A DNA stretch of 64,000 nt from Petaurus breviceps papuanus (GCA_028583685.1 JAMXIF010001253.1:34268820-34332819); one strand, 5' to 3'; shown: positions 21,990 through 33,725, counted from the first letter of the stretch. Numbers and translations: made by a program. Notes: generated from the letters alone by a model not told the origin.

Positions 21990-22215
21990 AAATTGTACTG
22001 TACAGAGAGTCAGAAAGACAAGTTTCTAGAGCTTCCTCTGACACATGCACTGGTATGGTAGAATTCTGTGCAAGTCACTTAATCCCTTAGGGGTCCAGGC
22101 AACTCTCTAAGACTTTAAATTTCTGAGAAGGCGCCCAATTGTATTGGTAGAGGGAGTTTACTCATTTGGGAATTTAAGTCCCCATTTCCATTCTACTACT
22201 TGCTAAATAATTGTG
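21990..22215 (+). mobile_element. SINE-C
   Basis: 'GCAAGTCACTTAATCCCTTA', 'CCAGGCAACTCTCTAAGACT' and 'TATTGGTAGAGGGAGTTTAC' are the body and tail of this CORE-SINE family. The 5' third is decayed. Confidence 0.75.
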
Positions 22216-22299
22216 TTAGTCATTGGGGGATATACACAATTTAGGTAATTTAATGAAGAAGCAAAATCATCCATCTATTTTCTACCATTTCAAAAGGAA

Positions 22300-22465
22300 A
22301 AAAAAGAGAATATTAGAGTTAGAAGGAATTTTATCCACTCAGATGATTTTTACATATGTTGAAACTGAGGCACAGATTGTTTCAATGACTTGACTAAAGG
22401 TACATAATGCGTTCCTAGAAGAGCTGAGACTAAAATGCAGATCTTGGTACTCTCAGGATATGGCC
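22300..22465 (-). mobile_element. MIR SINE
   Basis: 'TTAGAGTTAGAAGGAATTTT', 'TTGAAACTGAGGCACAGATT' and 'AAAATGCAGATCTTGGTACT' follow a reversed MIR. Confidence 0.7.
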
Positions 22466-23134
22466 TTCAGGAAAACATACATATTGCCTATATTTCCTTT
22501 AAAGATTAGATATATATCTAGTAGGCATTTGACTCCCTTAGCACCCAGAAAAGGTACTGTAAATATTGACCATGGCAAAGCAGGGAAAAACCAGAGGTAG
22601 TAACTGTGTGGGTGGGTGTTTCACCTTATTTTCATGTAGACTTTGAATTAAGCTGTATTTCCACTGAACTGTTACTCCTAACAAAAGCAATTGTAACTAT
22701 GATCTATTGCTTTCAGTCCATCTTGGGCTTTTGTTTTGAACATGACAGTGTTGTGTATTTTTTTTTCGTTTTGGAAAATATCTGTCCAATACTAAGTGTA
22801 CAAAGTAATAAATCTCAAATCCCCAGAGAAACATTTTTCTGCCACCCCCTTCCTTCAGACATAAAGAGATGTGGGATGCCTGCCAAGGAAATATAATAAG
22901 ATGTAAGAACAGTTATAAATGAAATACAATCAGAAGCCTACAATCTGGCTCTGTGCTGGCATGTTTTATTCCTTCCTCGAGAGCTGCACTCTGTTCTCTC
23001 TTCCAATCATTGTATTGTTTCCCCTTTTCACAGTTTCTTTCTTTTGCTTCTGTTTAGAATATTTGTCCTTTTCCTCTTCTTCCATCATCATATTGTTTAG
23101 GGTTTCTTTGCTTTTCTTCTTATTTGTTTGCCTG

Positions 23135-23137
<3 letters not shown>
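22466..23137. other. No recognised feature
   Basis: High-complexity DNA. The frame at 22606-22896 (96 codons) has no motif I recognise and no splice context. Confidence 0.5.

Positions 23138-23218
<81 letters not shown>
23138..23218 (+). repeat. Perfect (GA)n microsatellite
   Basis: About 40 uninterrupted GA units, the purest simple repeat of the window and so probably length-variable. Confidence 0.98.
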
Positions 23219-23221
<3 letters not shown>

Positions 23222-23229
23222 TTTACAAA

Positions 23230-23415
23230 TATTTCATTTTACCTCTAAACAACCCTCAGAGATAAGTTCTCTTATTATCCCTATTGTACAAATGAGGAAA
23301 CTGAGGCTGAGAGAAGTTAAGTGACTTGTCTAAAGTGACCCAGCTAGTAAGTGTCTACAGGTGGATTGGAACTCATATAGTTCTGACTCTAAGTTCAGCA
23401 CTTTCCACAGTAATT
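23230..23415 (-). mobile_element. MIR SINE
   Basis: 'TACAAATGAGGAAACTGAGG', 'AGTTAAGTGACTTGTCTAAA' and 'CAGCTAGTAAGTGTCTACAG' give a well-preserved reversed MIR. Confidence 0.85.
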
Positions 23416-23699
23416 GATCACATAACCGAACTGAGTTGGTAGCTGTCATGAACAAGCTGGATTCTCCTTAAAAGAGGGCAGTACTCCAAACCTTTTCTAC
23501 CCTCAAATTTGACATAGAGATTGTAATGTCACAGGTATGCTTTGACATACAGATATAAAGTAAAGTTGATGGGAAAGCCACAGAGAGTAGCAAAAGGAAA
23601 CTAGATTGGAAACAGTGTGAGAGACATAAGAGAAGACACTTAAAAAGACATCTCCTCACAAGACCATTTAATTCACTTCATTTAATTTAATTAGATTTA

Positions 23700-23825
23700 G
23701 TACAATTAACATCTAATCAGTATCTGTTAAGTGTCAGACAGTGCTAGGTACTGGGTATATGAAGATGAAAACCTGATATGCTTCCTGTCTTCAAGAAGCT
23801 TTCATTCTATCTGGCATGTTTCTTT
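23700..23825 (-). mobile_element. L2 LINE 3' end
   Basis: 'AGTGCTAGGTACTGGGTATA' and 'CTTCAAGAAGCTTTCATTCT' are the reversed L2 end. Confidence 0.65.
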
Positions 23826-24424
23826 GGGTAGCTAAAGTAGCAACTCAAAGCAGTGATTTTGTCTTTTTTGTAGGCTCTACTGAAGGAAACTCTTCTGTGC
23901 CTCTTCCCCATTTTCCTTATGAAAACTGAGATTTACCTTTGGTATCTCCTTTTCTCTCTGTTTGGGAGACAGGGTGAAATCATATCTCTATCCCATTTCA
24001 GTCTAGATCTTTGCTCCAACTTTATTTTAGGGCTTATTATTAATTAACATATCCTCAATTTATAGAAGTAATTTTTAAAGGATTTCTGTGCTTTTTTTCT
24101 TGCCTAGGAATTTCCCTGAATATTCTGAAGTTAAATAGGTCTTTCTTAACTCTTTCTCTAAACCTCCTCAAGGTAGTAAAATTGATGTTATTCTTTGACC
24201 CTCTTTCCTCCTCTTTCAGTCTCTCTCAAACTACCTAGCTCCTTTATAGAGCCTTCTATTTGCACCCAGCCCCTTCTCCCCAACTGTGACTCTACAGACA
24301 AAGTCTCAGGCTTCATTTTGACTTTTTCCTTTTCCAGTCTTTCCGATCCTCTCTGCTAACACCTATCTGACCCATTCTCTCCCCTCCTTGCATCATCAGG
24401 CAACAGATAGTACTGAAAATAACT
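23826..24424. other. No recognised feature
   Basis: Pyrimidine-rich unassigned DNA. It may be an old LINE piece but no marker convinces me. Confidence 0.45.
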
Positions 24425-24640
24425 TATCTTTACATAGGGGTGTGCTTTCAAATCCATAATCTCATTGTACTCACAGTTCCCTACCGAGCTGAGTAGGAGT
24501 GCTAGTATTATCCCTGCCTCACAAAGGAAAGGATTTAATGAGGTTAAGTGTATAAGGTCACATAGCTAGTAAGAGATAGACTGAGATATCAAGGTCTTCC
24601 AAGTCCAAGTTCTGGGTGTTTTCCACTAGAATACAGAATC
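24425..24640 (-). mobile_element. MIR SINE
   Basis: 'TTATCCCTGCCTCACAAAGG' and 'AAGGTCACATAGCTAGTAAG' plus a downstream CCAAGTCC block follow a reversed MIR. Confidence 0.7.
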
Positions 24641-24854
24641 TCTAAGTAAACTGATAAATTAATGTGCTAATATATTATTAGGTTAATATGCGACCCTTCC
24701 GAGGCAATATATTTTAATTTTAACCTGAGCCTTCAGTGCTTCTGTACAAAGGAAATGATATTTTGAGCACTACTGCAGGCCAATAGAGGGGGAGGGACTT
24801 TTCTTTTTGGTTAGGTAGTTGATGTCTATTAATTAACAAGGAATTATAAAGAGT

Positions 24855-24944
24855 CAGAATCTGAGTAATAATCCTGGTTCTGCTACAAATGAGTTGTGTC
24901 CATGAACTAATTTCATCACTGGACTGAAATTCGCCTCTCCAAAG
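24855..24944 (+). mobile_element. MIR SINE fragment
   Basis: 'GAGTCAGAATCTGAGTAATA' to 'ggttctgctacaaatgagtt' is the MIR 5' half. Confidence 0.45.
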
Positions 24945-26195
24945 TTGTCAATGATCCCTCATTTGCCTATCTAAATGACTTTTTCTTAGTCCTTACACTG
25001 CTGGACCTTTTTAGAGCATTTGAAACATACATATACTCCCTTCTCTTTAGGTTTTCATAACATTGTTCTCTCCAGATCACTCTTAGATCTACCTGATGAT
25101 ATCTCCTCTCCTCTCCTCACCCCCACCCACTAACCATGGATTTCTTCCAAGTCTTTGCCCTAGTTCTGCTTCCTTTTTCTCTCTATACTGTCTCACAAAG
25201 TGATCTCTTTAGTTCCCATTGTTCACATATAACCTTCATGCAAATGATTCTCAGATCTACATATACATTTCTGGTCTTTCCTCTGTTGTGCATTACCAGA
25301 TGAATTATGGACAACTCACACTACATGTCCTGTAGGCATCTCAAACTCATTATCTTTCTCTGAAATCCTTCAGTCTTCTGAATTTCCATATTGCTGTTGA
25401 GGGCTGTACAAAAATTCTTGCCTTCTTAGTTTTGAACAGCTTCATATATGTCGAATATGTTGCCAGATCTCATTTCTACCTTCATAACATCTTGTATGTT
25501 TTGCTTTCTGTCCAATCATATAACTTTTATCCTAGAATAGGCTCTCACCACCTTCTCCCTGGACTACTGCAATAGCCTTTTAAGGGGTCAGTCTGACTCT
25601 TGTCTCTCTCCACTCAAATTCCTCCTCCATTCACTTGCCCTGGTGATTACGTAAGCCAAACCATGTTATCTTCCTGATGAATGAGTACTACCAGATCCCT
25701 GTTACTTCCAGAATCAAATAAAAACTCTTTTTGGTGCTTAAAACATGTCATCCCATGTCCTTGTCCTTTTGGTTTTCACACTTTTCACATTTCTCCCATC
25801 CACGTATGATATGATATAGTTATACTGGCCTATTGCTATTCCTTGAAGAGGTTACTGAATCTACTATGTCTGAATCTTTGCACTGACTGAGTACCATATC
25901 TGGAATGCTGCTCTTTATCTCTTAGTTTCTCTGGTTTCCTTCTCTAATCAACTGAATTCCCACCTTCTGCAGGTGTGCAGGTTGTCTTTTCTGATTCCCC
26001 CAGGTGCTCGTAATTTCTCCTATCAGATTGCTTCTCATTTACTTCGTATATATTTTGTGTGTAATGTGGGTAGTTTTGTATATGCATTTATTTCTTGGAG
26101 GCAGGGACTATGTTTTACCTTTACTGGTATACCCATCAGGTAGCACAGTATTTGACATTAGAAGCACTTAATAAACATGTGTTGACTAGCTGATT
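24945..26195 (+). mobile_element. L2 LINE, 1.25 kb to the 3' end
   Basis: The order of L2 coding-strand markers is kept: 'AACCATGGATTTCTTCCAAG', 'CAAATGATTCTCAGATCTAC', 'GACTACTGCAATAGCCTTTT', 'CTGGAATGCTGCTCTTTATC' and the tail 'ACTTAATAAACATGTGTTGA'. It spans the last part of the reverse transcriptase and the 3' untranslated region, with no open frame left. Confidence 0.9.
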
Positions 26196-26289
26196 ACTTT
26201 GTTTCTCTGAACTCAGTTTCCTCATTTAATTTACATAAATAAGGATCTATTTTATAATCTCTAAATGTTTCTGCAGCTCATGTTTATTG

Positions 26290-26475
26290 TAATGTGCTAC
26301 AGTGGTAAAAGTGCTGGACTTGGAGTCAGTAGATCTGGGTTAAAGACTTGCTGCAGACACTTAAGAGTTATGCAGCCATGGGAAAGTCTCATACCCTCTG
26401 TTTTCTCCTCTGAAATATGAGGAAGATGTTATTTGTATCACCAACAAGTATGTTGTGAGCAAAGTGGTCTGGAAA
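26290..26475 (+). mobile_element. MIR SINE
   Basis: 'AAAAGTGCTGGACTTGGAGT' plus CAGTAGATCTGGGTT is the MIR head; 'TATGAGGAAGATGTTATTTG' the 3' side. Confidence 0.8.
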
Positions 26476-26486
26476 GCATAAGGCAC

Positions 26487-26530
26487 TTGATCAAGCAATT
26501 AGCAAGTGTTTATTAAATGCCTACTATGTG
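26487..26530 (-). mobile_element. L2 LINE end, short
   Basis: 'AAGTGTTTATTAAATGCCTA' plus CTATGTGT is a 40-base reversed L2 terminus. Confidence 0.5.
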
Positions 26531-26689
26531 TGGAGGCTGCATAGTTTAAGAGAAAAAAACCAACATTGGCTGTGGCCTCTAGAGGATGCAGGATGAAATG
26601 GTGCATGTAATGCTTCTTACCTGTTTGTGTAACTGTGGGTAATCACTCAATGAATATTTCTGAAGTTCTTAACATGTTTCAGACTAGTT

Positions 26690-26790
26690 GCTTAAGCACC
26701 TCAAGACTCAACGTCCTTGTCTGTTACATAAGGGAAGTGAACTAGATGGCCTCAGACATCCCTTCCTTGATCTGTATCTCTGTTTCTTTT
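26690..26790 (+). mobile_element. MIR/THER1 SINE 3' part
   Basis: 'GTGAACTAGATGGCCTCAGA' then CATCCCTTCCTTGATCTGTA is the 3' block of this SINE group. Confidence 0.6.
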
Positions 26791-26999
26791 GAATTAAAAG
26801 ACACATGAGAAGAAATACTAATAATCTCCACCTGCATGTTTCAGTGGCATCAGAAATTTTAAGAGATTAAAAAACAAACAAAAACAACAACCAACAACCT
26901 TATCTTTCTTCAAAAAATATGCTTCTTTTCCTAATTCCCAGATTTTCATAGATGAGGCCACATTTTTTTTCAATAACCCATTCTTGTAACCTAGGAAAT

Positions 27000-27370
27000 A
27001 GTTTGTAATATTATCTCTTCCTCACATTTTTCAGCTCACCCCCACCACCCACCACCATGCACTATCAATACCCACTAATACATTCGACTACTGTCCTCCA
27101 TACTTGGAGTGCCTCACCTGTTCTTTTTTTCCTTTTTAAATCATATTGTCCTTCAAGAAACTTTCTTCTTTGTAAAGGTCAAATGCACTATGTTCCATGA
27201 AATCTTCCCTGATCTCCCCAACTAGAAGAGATTTCCCTTTTTCCCCATGGCATTTAAGTTATTCTTCCATTATGCCATTTATAATGTTCTACTTTTTATT
27301 CTACTTGTTTGTTTATGTAATTCCCCCCTCTGGATTGAAAAATTTTTGGTGATTTGGATTGTATACTTCA
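27000..27370 (+). mobile_element. L2 LINE 3' part
   Basis: 'GGAGTGCCTCACCTGTTC', 'ATGAAATCTTCCCTGATCTC' and 'atgtaattcccccctctgga' follow L2 toward the end. Confidence 0.6.
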
Positions 27371-28629
27371 CTTCCCCTTTAGCAAACACCTAAACACCAG
27401 ATACCTTCTACATATTTACTTCATGTCAGGGATATATAATTTCAGCAATGTCAATATACTTACTACCAATACAGGTAGTTTGTAAATATATGTGGTAAAA
27501 TATAATCAAACAAGGAGCCAATAAATTAAATAACTTGTTAGCCAACCATGTAGTGATGACCCTCATCAAGCTCAACTATAGGTAATATCATACTTTCTTG
27601 ATTTGTGCTCAGAACATTTCAATCTTGGTAGGACATGGCAGTATTTAATTCTCTTGGCACAGCTTTTTTAATGAAACCAAAAACACTTCTACTTCATTAG
27701 TAGGCATGGGATAAGGGACATCATAGAGGGCCTTGTCACTTTATACCCTTACTGTTTGTTGGATGAATGAATGAATGGAAGTCCACTAACCAGAAAAGTT
27801 AAAGGCCCTGGAGGAAATACTGTTTGGAAATTGTGTCAGAGCTTAATTTTTCTCCCTAGCCCAATTCCCCCACCTCTATAAATAAATGTCAAACGACCAC
27901 CTTAACAGGAAAGCCAAGCAAAAATGTACCATGCTGATACCCTGCTGTTCACTTGAGTTATGAGCATAGAGAATAAAATGCAAGGTCAGGAGGCTTTGGG
28001 AGGGAGTCACTTTCTTGAAGCAGTGTTCAGATTCTGTGCAAGAAGTAATCAGTCTTGCTGGAAAAAAGCAAGCTACCATATTGGACAATTAGAAGAAAAT
28101 ACAGCTTTAAAAATTAGGCTTCTAGAAATAAATCACTTCTGGATATACACCCACCCTCTTCTCAACCTTGAAGGAATTAGTAAGTTGTTTATTGCTATGC
28201 AAAGGTTGGCATGTAATCAGAAGTCATATCTCCAATTATCCTAATCATCAGTGGATTAAATCACTCTCAGTGCTGGGTATTTTTTCTTAAATATTAAAAC
28301 ATTTTTTCAAAGTAAACAATAGATTAAAATCTTAAAAATGGGGGAAAATATGTCCAAGTATGACACAATAAGCCTGGTGTCCTAATTGGACTCCCTTTGG
28401 TATATTAATTCTTTCCCAGTCATGCATGCATTGACCAGTATGAAGGTCAATAATCCTGACAAGTCCCAGAAGAGGATTTATCACAAAATTGCTCAACCAA
28501 CAGTGACCCAGGATCTGCCACAGGGCACACTGCATATTTCCCTCCCTCATTTCTCTTACTCAAACTAACAGGTTTTTTTTTTTTAATTTGCATGCAGAAT
28601 ATCAGGGCAGAGCCATTTACAGAAGCCCT
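27371..28629. other. Long repeat-free stretch, no gene seen
   Basis: About 1.26 kb where I find no interspersed repeat. It holds AT-rich words such as CAATTAG and TAATC and one palindromic GCATGC context near 28425. The frame at 27960-28244 (94 codons) is unrecognised and has no splice signals that I trust. Absence of repeats may reflect constraint or chance. Confidence 0.45.
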
Positions 28630-28965
28630 GAACTTCAGAGGTGGACAGGAACCCCAGTGGTCACCTAGGCCAACTTGTGATTGATATAAGATCCCATATA
28701 CAACTTCTCCAACAAGTCATTTAACTTTGCTCAAAGCCCTATAGTTAATAGGAAGTCCATTGCCTCTCAATGCAGCTGATTCTCCTTTTTTTGGCTACTT
28801 CTAATATTTTGGAAATTGTTCATTTTCTTTTCCCCTTTGATAGCGAGCCAAAATCTGCCTCTTTGTTATTGTCACCCATCAATCCTACTTCTATCAGACA
28901 GCCCTTCTAATACTTGAGTCTCTTTTCAAGAATTCCGTTTTCAAAAGAGCTACTTTCAAGACAAT
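28630..28965 (-). mobile_element. L3 (CR1-clade) LINE 3' part
   Basis: 'AGTGGTCACCTAGGCCAACT', 'CAAAATCTGCCTCTTTGTTA' and 'CAGACAGCCCTTCTAATACT' plus TGAGTCTC are reversed L3/CR1 landmarks in order. Confidence 0.7.
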
Positions 28966-28984
28966 AAAGCCAATTCCCTTAATC

Positions 28985-29510
28985 AAGCAATCATTCAGTC
29001 AATCATGAAGCATTCATTAAGTACCTACTGTGTATCAGGCCCTGGGAATACAAATACATAGAATGAAATAATCCCTAATCACAAGAAGCAAAAATATTAA
29101 TGGAGGACACAAGGGTATATATAAGTAAAAAATAGAATATATATATATATATATATATTGCTGTGTATATACACATATACATATAAATACATATATACTT
29201 AAATACACATACTTTTATATACATATACATATATACATTTGCATGCATGTGCATGTGTGTATGTATATGTATATATAGATATGTATGTGTGTATACATGT
29301 ATATACATACATACACAAATAAGTGCAAAAGTTAAATACAAGGTAGTTTGAGAGGACAGGGCAAAGCAGTTGAAGGGATCAGGAAGAGACTTCATATAGA
29401 AGGTAATTGACTTACTTCTTAAAGGAAAAGAGGTATTCTCTGAGGTATGAGGTTGAGGAGGGAGTGCATTTCAGGCACAGGTGGCAGCCAGTTCAAAGGA
29501 ATGGAGACAA
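28985..29510 (-). mobile_element. L2 LINE 3' part with embedded TA/CATA microsatellite
   Basis: 'CATTCATTAAGTACCTACTG' is the reversed L2 end and 'GGATCAGGAAGAGACTTCAT' with 'GGGAGTGCATTTCAGGCACA' lie further upstream in L2. A TATATA/ACATAT tract (about 29128-29325) has grown in between and makes a spurious 106-codon frame. Confidence 0.75.
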
Positions 29511-29689
29511 TTTTCATATTTCATGATAATCAGGCCCTTTGCTACCCTAGTTATCCTGTGTATGTTCTCCATTTATCAATATCCATCCCAAATATCATAC
29601 CCAAGCCTGATGATTTTAAGTGAAACATATAATAATACCAATTCATACTTATGTAATACAGGGTTGTCATAAGAATATGTCCCCAGTGT

Positions 29690-29860
29690 GAGGCAGGCAG
29701 CAAAAATGCTACTATGAATTTTTTGCACGTGAAGAAATGGGCCCAGAAAGGATGATGGAGTTGACCAAGGTCACAAGGCTTAGTGAGTAGAGACCTAGGA
29801 CTCAAATCCATCTCCGTTAAACTTGGTATCCTTCCTGTCATACCACTTGGGGAATATTGA
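29690..29860 (-). mobile_element. MIR SINE
   Basis: 'GGAGTTGACCAAGGTCACAA' and 'GGACTCAAATCCATCTCCGT' are the reversed MIR middle and 3' part. Confidence 0.6.
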
Positions 29861-30167
29861 GGGCATTCTTTAAAGGAAAAAAAATCTATAGGTACAACAA
29901 TTAACATAATAGATACATGTAAAAGTGGAGATATCAGGTGTTTAGAGCTACATCCATATTGTTACTGGACCTGGCACAAATGTTTACTGACTCATGAAGA
30001 ACATTGACTAAAATGTGAAATTGTAATATGTGTCAGTGTAGACCACTGTTAATGTACTGCTGCATGTATAAGACATTGTTTATATTCCAAAAGTATATTG
30101 TTGTTGTTTAATGTATAAAACTTATGTGCATATATACATATATATTAGAAATTTGTGCTTACATATA
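29861..30167. other. No recognised feature
   Basis: AT-rich DNA with a short CATATA run just before the L1 end. Confidence 0.5.
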
Positions 30168-32440
30168 CTTACTTTTTTCCAATTTTATAAACATTTTTAT
30201 TTTAAGTTTTGAGTTCCAAATTCTATCACTCACTCATTCACTTTCTCCCCTCAACCCTCCCTGAGAGTGTAAGCAATCAGATCCAGATTATACAAGTACA
30301 ATTATGTAAATCATTTTCATATTAGTCATTTTGTACAAGACTTGAATAAAAGAAAAAAAAGAAAGTGAAAAATAGTATGTTTCAATCTGTATTCAAACAA
30401 TATTAGTTCTTTCTCAGGATAGTTTGTTTCATCATTAGTTTTTTTTTTTTAATTTTCTTGGATCATTGTATTGCAGAGAGTAGCTATGCCATTCACAATT
30501 CTTCATCTAAGGATATTGCTTTTACTATGTACAATATTCTCTTAGTTCTGTTCACTTCATTATGCATCAGTTCACACAAGTCTTTCCAGGTTTTCCTGAA
30601 ATCATCCTGCTTGCCATTTCTTAAAGCACAATAATATTTATTCTATTATAATTATATATGACGGTTTGTTTAGCCATTCCCAGTTGATAGACATCTCTTT
30701 GATTTCTAATTCTTAGCCACCACTAAAGGATCTGCTATAAATATCTTTGTACAAATAGGTCTTTGTCCCTCTTTTTGGATATCTTTTGGATATAGACCTA
30801 GCAGTGGTATTGCTGTTATCGAAGCATATGCATAGTTTTGTAACCGTTTGTACATAGTTGCAAGTTGTTCTTCAGAATGGTTGGATCAGTTCACCATACC
30901 ACTAGCAATGTATTAATGTTCCAGTTTTCACACATCTCCTCCAACATCCGACATTTTCTTTTTTTGTCATATTAGCCACTCTGATAGCTGTGAGGTAGTA
31001 CTTCAAAGTTGTTTAAATTTGAATTTTTCTAATTAAGAGTGATTTAGAGAACTTCTTCATGTGCAGATAGATAGGTTTGATTTCACCTGACAACTGTCTG
31101 TTCATGGCCCTTGATTATTCCTCAGTTGGGGAACAACTTGTATTCTCAAAGGTTTGACTTAGTTTTCTATATATTTGAGAAATGAGGCCTTTATCAGAGA
31201 TATTTGTTGCAACACTTTCCCACAGTTTTCTGCTTTCCTTGTAATTTTGGTTTCAGTGGTTTTGTTTGTGCAAAACCTTTTTAAATTGTATATAATCAGA
31301 ATTACCTATTTTATATTTTGTAATGCTCTCTATGTCTTCTTTGGTCCAAAATTCTTCCTTAATCCACAAATCTGATAAGTAAGCTCTTCCATGCTCTCTT
31401 AATTTGCTTATGTCATCACCCTTTATGTGTAAGTCATATACCCATTTTGACCTCATCTTGATACGCTGGGGTTTTCTCAGCTGCTGGAGGTATTAGATGG
31501 GTGCCCTCTCTGAGGTCTCCACATGCTCTGGCAAGCTGGACACACACCCCAGGACCTCCACCCTAGACTGCAATCCAGATCCAAGTAGGTTAAAGCAAGA
31601 ACAATTACCCTTTAGACTGGTGCTTGGTCCCCCTACACTCTGCAGGCCAGGAGCTGAAGCTGCCACATAGAGCTGGCTGGCTGTGCAGGTGTCTCAGTGG
31701 CTTCTCACCCCGAGGGTAAATGCCATGCACTCCCACTTACTGGGCCCAAAGTCCAGACTGCACTGAGCTCTCACTTTGTCCTTCGCATCTATGTGTTGAT
31801 AAATCTGGAAACGGCCACAGTTACTGCTGATCTGGAGTCCCTCTGGCTGGCAGCTGGTCAGGCCCAACCTGGGGCTAAAGCCTCTGCTTGGGGCTGGGCT
31901 CCGCTCCCAGAGTGCTGTGCTGGATTCCTGTGGGCCTGCCGGGCTGTCCTCAATGAGAGGTTAGCTTCTCTGTGTCATTTTGTGGGTTCTGCAGCTCCAA
32001 AGTTTGTTTAGAGTCCCCTTTTTACATGGACTGGGGAAGGTGGAAGCCAGGGCCGCTGGAAAGTCCTTCTTCTACTCAGCCATCTTGGCTGTTCCCCCTC
32101 CCCCCCAGTGTTTTAATAGGAATCAGTGCTATATTTTGTCTAAGGCTTTTTCAGCATCTATTGAGATAATTATATGATTTCTGTTGGTTTTGTTATAGAC
32201 ATGGTCTATTATTCTGATAAATTTCCTTATATTGCACCAGCCCTGGATTCCTGGTATAAATCCAACCTGATCTTAATGTAGAATACTTGTGATATATTGT
32301 CATCTCTTTGCTAGTATTTTATTTAATTTTTGCATCAATATTCATAAGGGAAATCAGTCAATAATTTTCTTTTTGTTTTGGGTATCAGCACCATATTTGT
32401 GTCATAAAAGGAATTTCAATACATGACTCTTTTGTAGGGG
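30168..32440 (-). mobile_element. L1 LINE, rearranged, with a 5' UTR block inside ORF2
   Basis: Right to left: 32440-32106 is ORF2 reverse-transcriptase sequence (plus strand 'TTGTCTAAGGCTTTTTCAGC', 'TTCCTGGTATAAATCC'). 32105-31462 is an L1 5' untranslated region. 31461-30168 is the ORF2 carboxyl end and 3' UTR ('AATGAGGCCTTTATCAGAGA', 'CAGAATGGTTGGATCAGTTC', TTGAGTTCCAAATTCTATC). About 1.3 kb of ORF2 expected between the two coding parts is absent, and the 5' UTR block takes its place. The coding parts carry many stops. Confidence 0.85.
31462..32105 (-). mobile_element. L1 5' untranslated region fragment
   Basis: Read on the minus strand it begins AGCCAAGATGGCTGAGTAGA, the typical start of marsupial L1 and HAL1 elements (compare 45975). 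Plus-strand words CATTTTGTGGGTTCTGCAGC and AAAGTTTGTTTAGAGTCCCC mark the same 5' UTR. It is the most GC-rich 600 bases of the window. In an intact L1 this region carries the internal promoter. The 104-codon plus-strand frame here is not a gene. Confidence 0.75.
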
Positions 32441-32524
32441 TGTACATAATATTTGGTGACTTGGGAAAACAGGAGATTTTAAATGATTTGTTGCTCCATC
32501 AAGAGGAAGCAAGGCATAATAGAA

Positions 32525-33590
32525 GGTTGTTTGCATATTTTTTGCACAAATAAAACTAATGCAGTAAAAATTAGAAGAAAAGTAGAAAATTAGGGAAAAA
32601 AATATTTACAGCAATTTTCTCTGAAAAAAGGCTCATTTGTCAAATATATAGGAAATAGAAATGTATATAAAAATAAGAATCAGCCCTTAATTGATAAATG
32701 GTTAAAGGACATGAACAGGCAACTTTCAGAAGTAGAAACAAAATATTCACATAAAGATACCGTAAATCATGATTGCTTAGAGAAATACAAATTAAAACCA
32801 CTTTGAGGTACCATTTCATGCCTATCAGATTGACTGGCATACCAGAAAAGGAAAATCACTGGTGTTAGAAGAGATGTGGAAAAATAGGGACACTAATGCA
32901 CTCTTAGTGGAGTTGTGAACTGGTCCAACCATTCTGGAAGACAATTTGGAGCTACTCCCAAAGGGTTGTTAAACTATGCATGCACTTTGACATATTCGTT
33001 CTATATCCCAAAGAGATTAAAGAAAAATGAAAAGAACTTATTTATACAAAACTATTATTAGCAAATTTTGTGATAGCAAAGAATTAGAAATCAAGAGGCA
33101 TCAGTTAGGAAAGGATTTAATAAGTTGTGGTGTATTATTGTGATGGAATACTGTTGTGTTATAAGAAATGAAGAGCAAGATGGTTTCAGAAAAAAACCTG
33201 GGAAGTCTTATATGAACTGACACAAAGTGGAGTGAACACAGCCAAGAAAACATTTTACGCAATAACAAAATTATAAGAATGATCAACTATGAAAGATTTA
33301 GCTACTTTGATCAAAATAATGATCCAAGACCATTCCAAAGGACCCATGATGAAAAATGCTATTCATCTCCAGATACAGAGAGAGACAAAGAAAACTCAAA
33401 TTGAAATATACTTTTTTCATGTTTATTTTTATTCTCTTTTTGATAATATGGAAATAAGCTTTTCATGATTTCACATGTATGATGAATATTATATTGCTTA
33501 CCTTCTCAAGGGGTGGGAGAAGTGTGGGAAGAAAATAATTTGGAGCTCAAATAAAAAAAATGAATGTTAAAACTTTAAAAAATGTAATTG
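32525..33590 (+). mobile_element. L1 LINE, 5'-truncated, ORF2 end and 3' UTR
   Basis: 'AAATTAGAAGAAAAGTAGAA', 'TTGATAAATGGTTAAAGGAC', 'CCAACCATTCTGGAAGACAA', 'TTGTGATGGAATACTGTTGT' and the 3' UTR TTGCTTACCTTCTCAAGG follow marsupial L1 in order. It ends in an A-rich tail. It faces the L1 at 30168-32440, so the shared ORF2 end and 3' UTR form an inverted pair. Confidence 0.9.
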
Positions 33591-33629
33591 GGAAATATTT
33601 CATGAAAGAAATAAAAATATATTTTTTAA

Positions 33630-33725
33630 AAAAGATAGTGATTTTGCCTTTCTTTTATGTCTAGTGCTTAACAAAGTGGTTGGCATACAGGAAGTATGCA
33701 ATAAATGTATTTTGGTTGATTGATT
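33630..33725 (+). mobile_element. L2 LINE 3' end
   Basis: 'TTTATGTCTAGTGCTTAACA' then 'atgcaataaatgtattttgg' with a TTGATTGATTGG tail. Confidence 0.65.

Noticed and set aside
22919-23324. Frames of 66-109 codons containing an Arg-Glu run
   Set aside because: The run is the (GA)n microsatellite. The flanking residues match nothing I know and there is no exon context.
27960-28244. 94-codon plus-strand frame as a possible exon
   Set aside because: No recognised domain, no supporting splice signals, and an overlapping frame on the other strand of similar length. Chance is the simpler reading.
29075-29395. 106-codon minus-strand frame
   Set aside because: It is the TATA/CATA microsatellite inside an L2 end.
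31697-32177. GC-rich block with frames of 65-104 codons, looking like a possible exon or CpG-type promoter
   Set aside because: The block is an L1 5' untranslated region on the minus strand. The frames have no protein similarity that I recognise.
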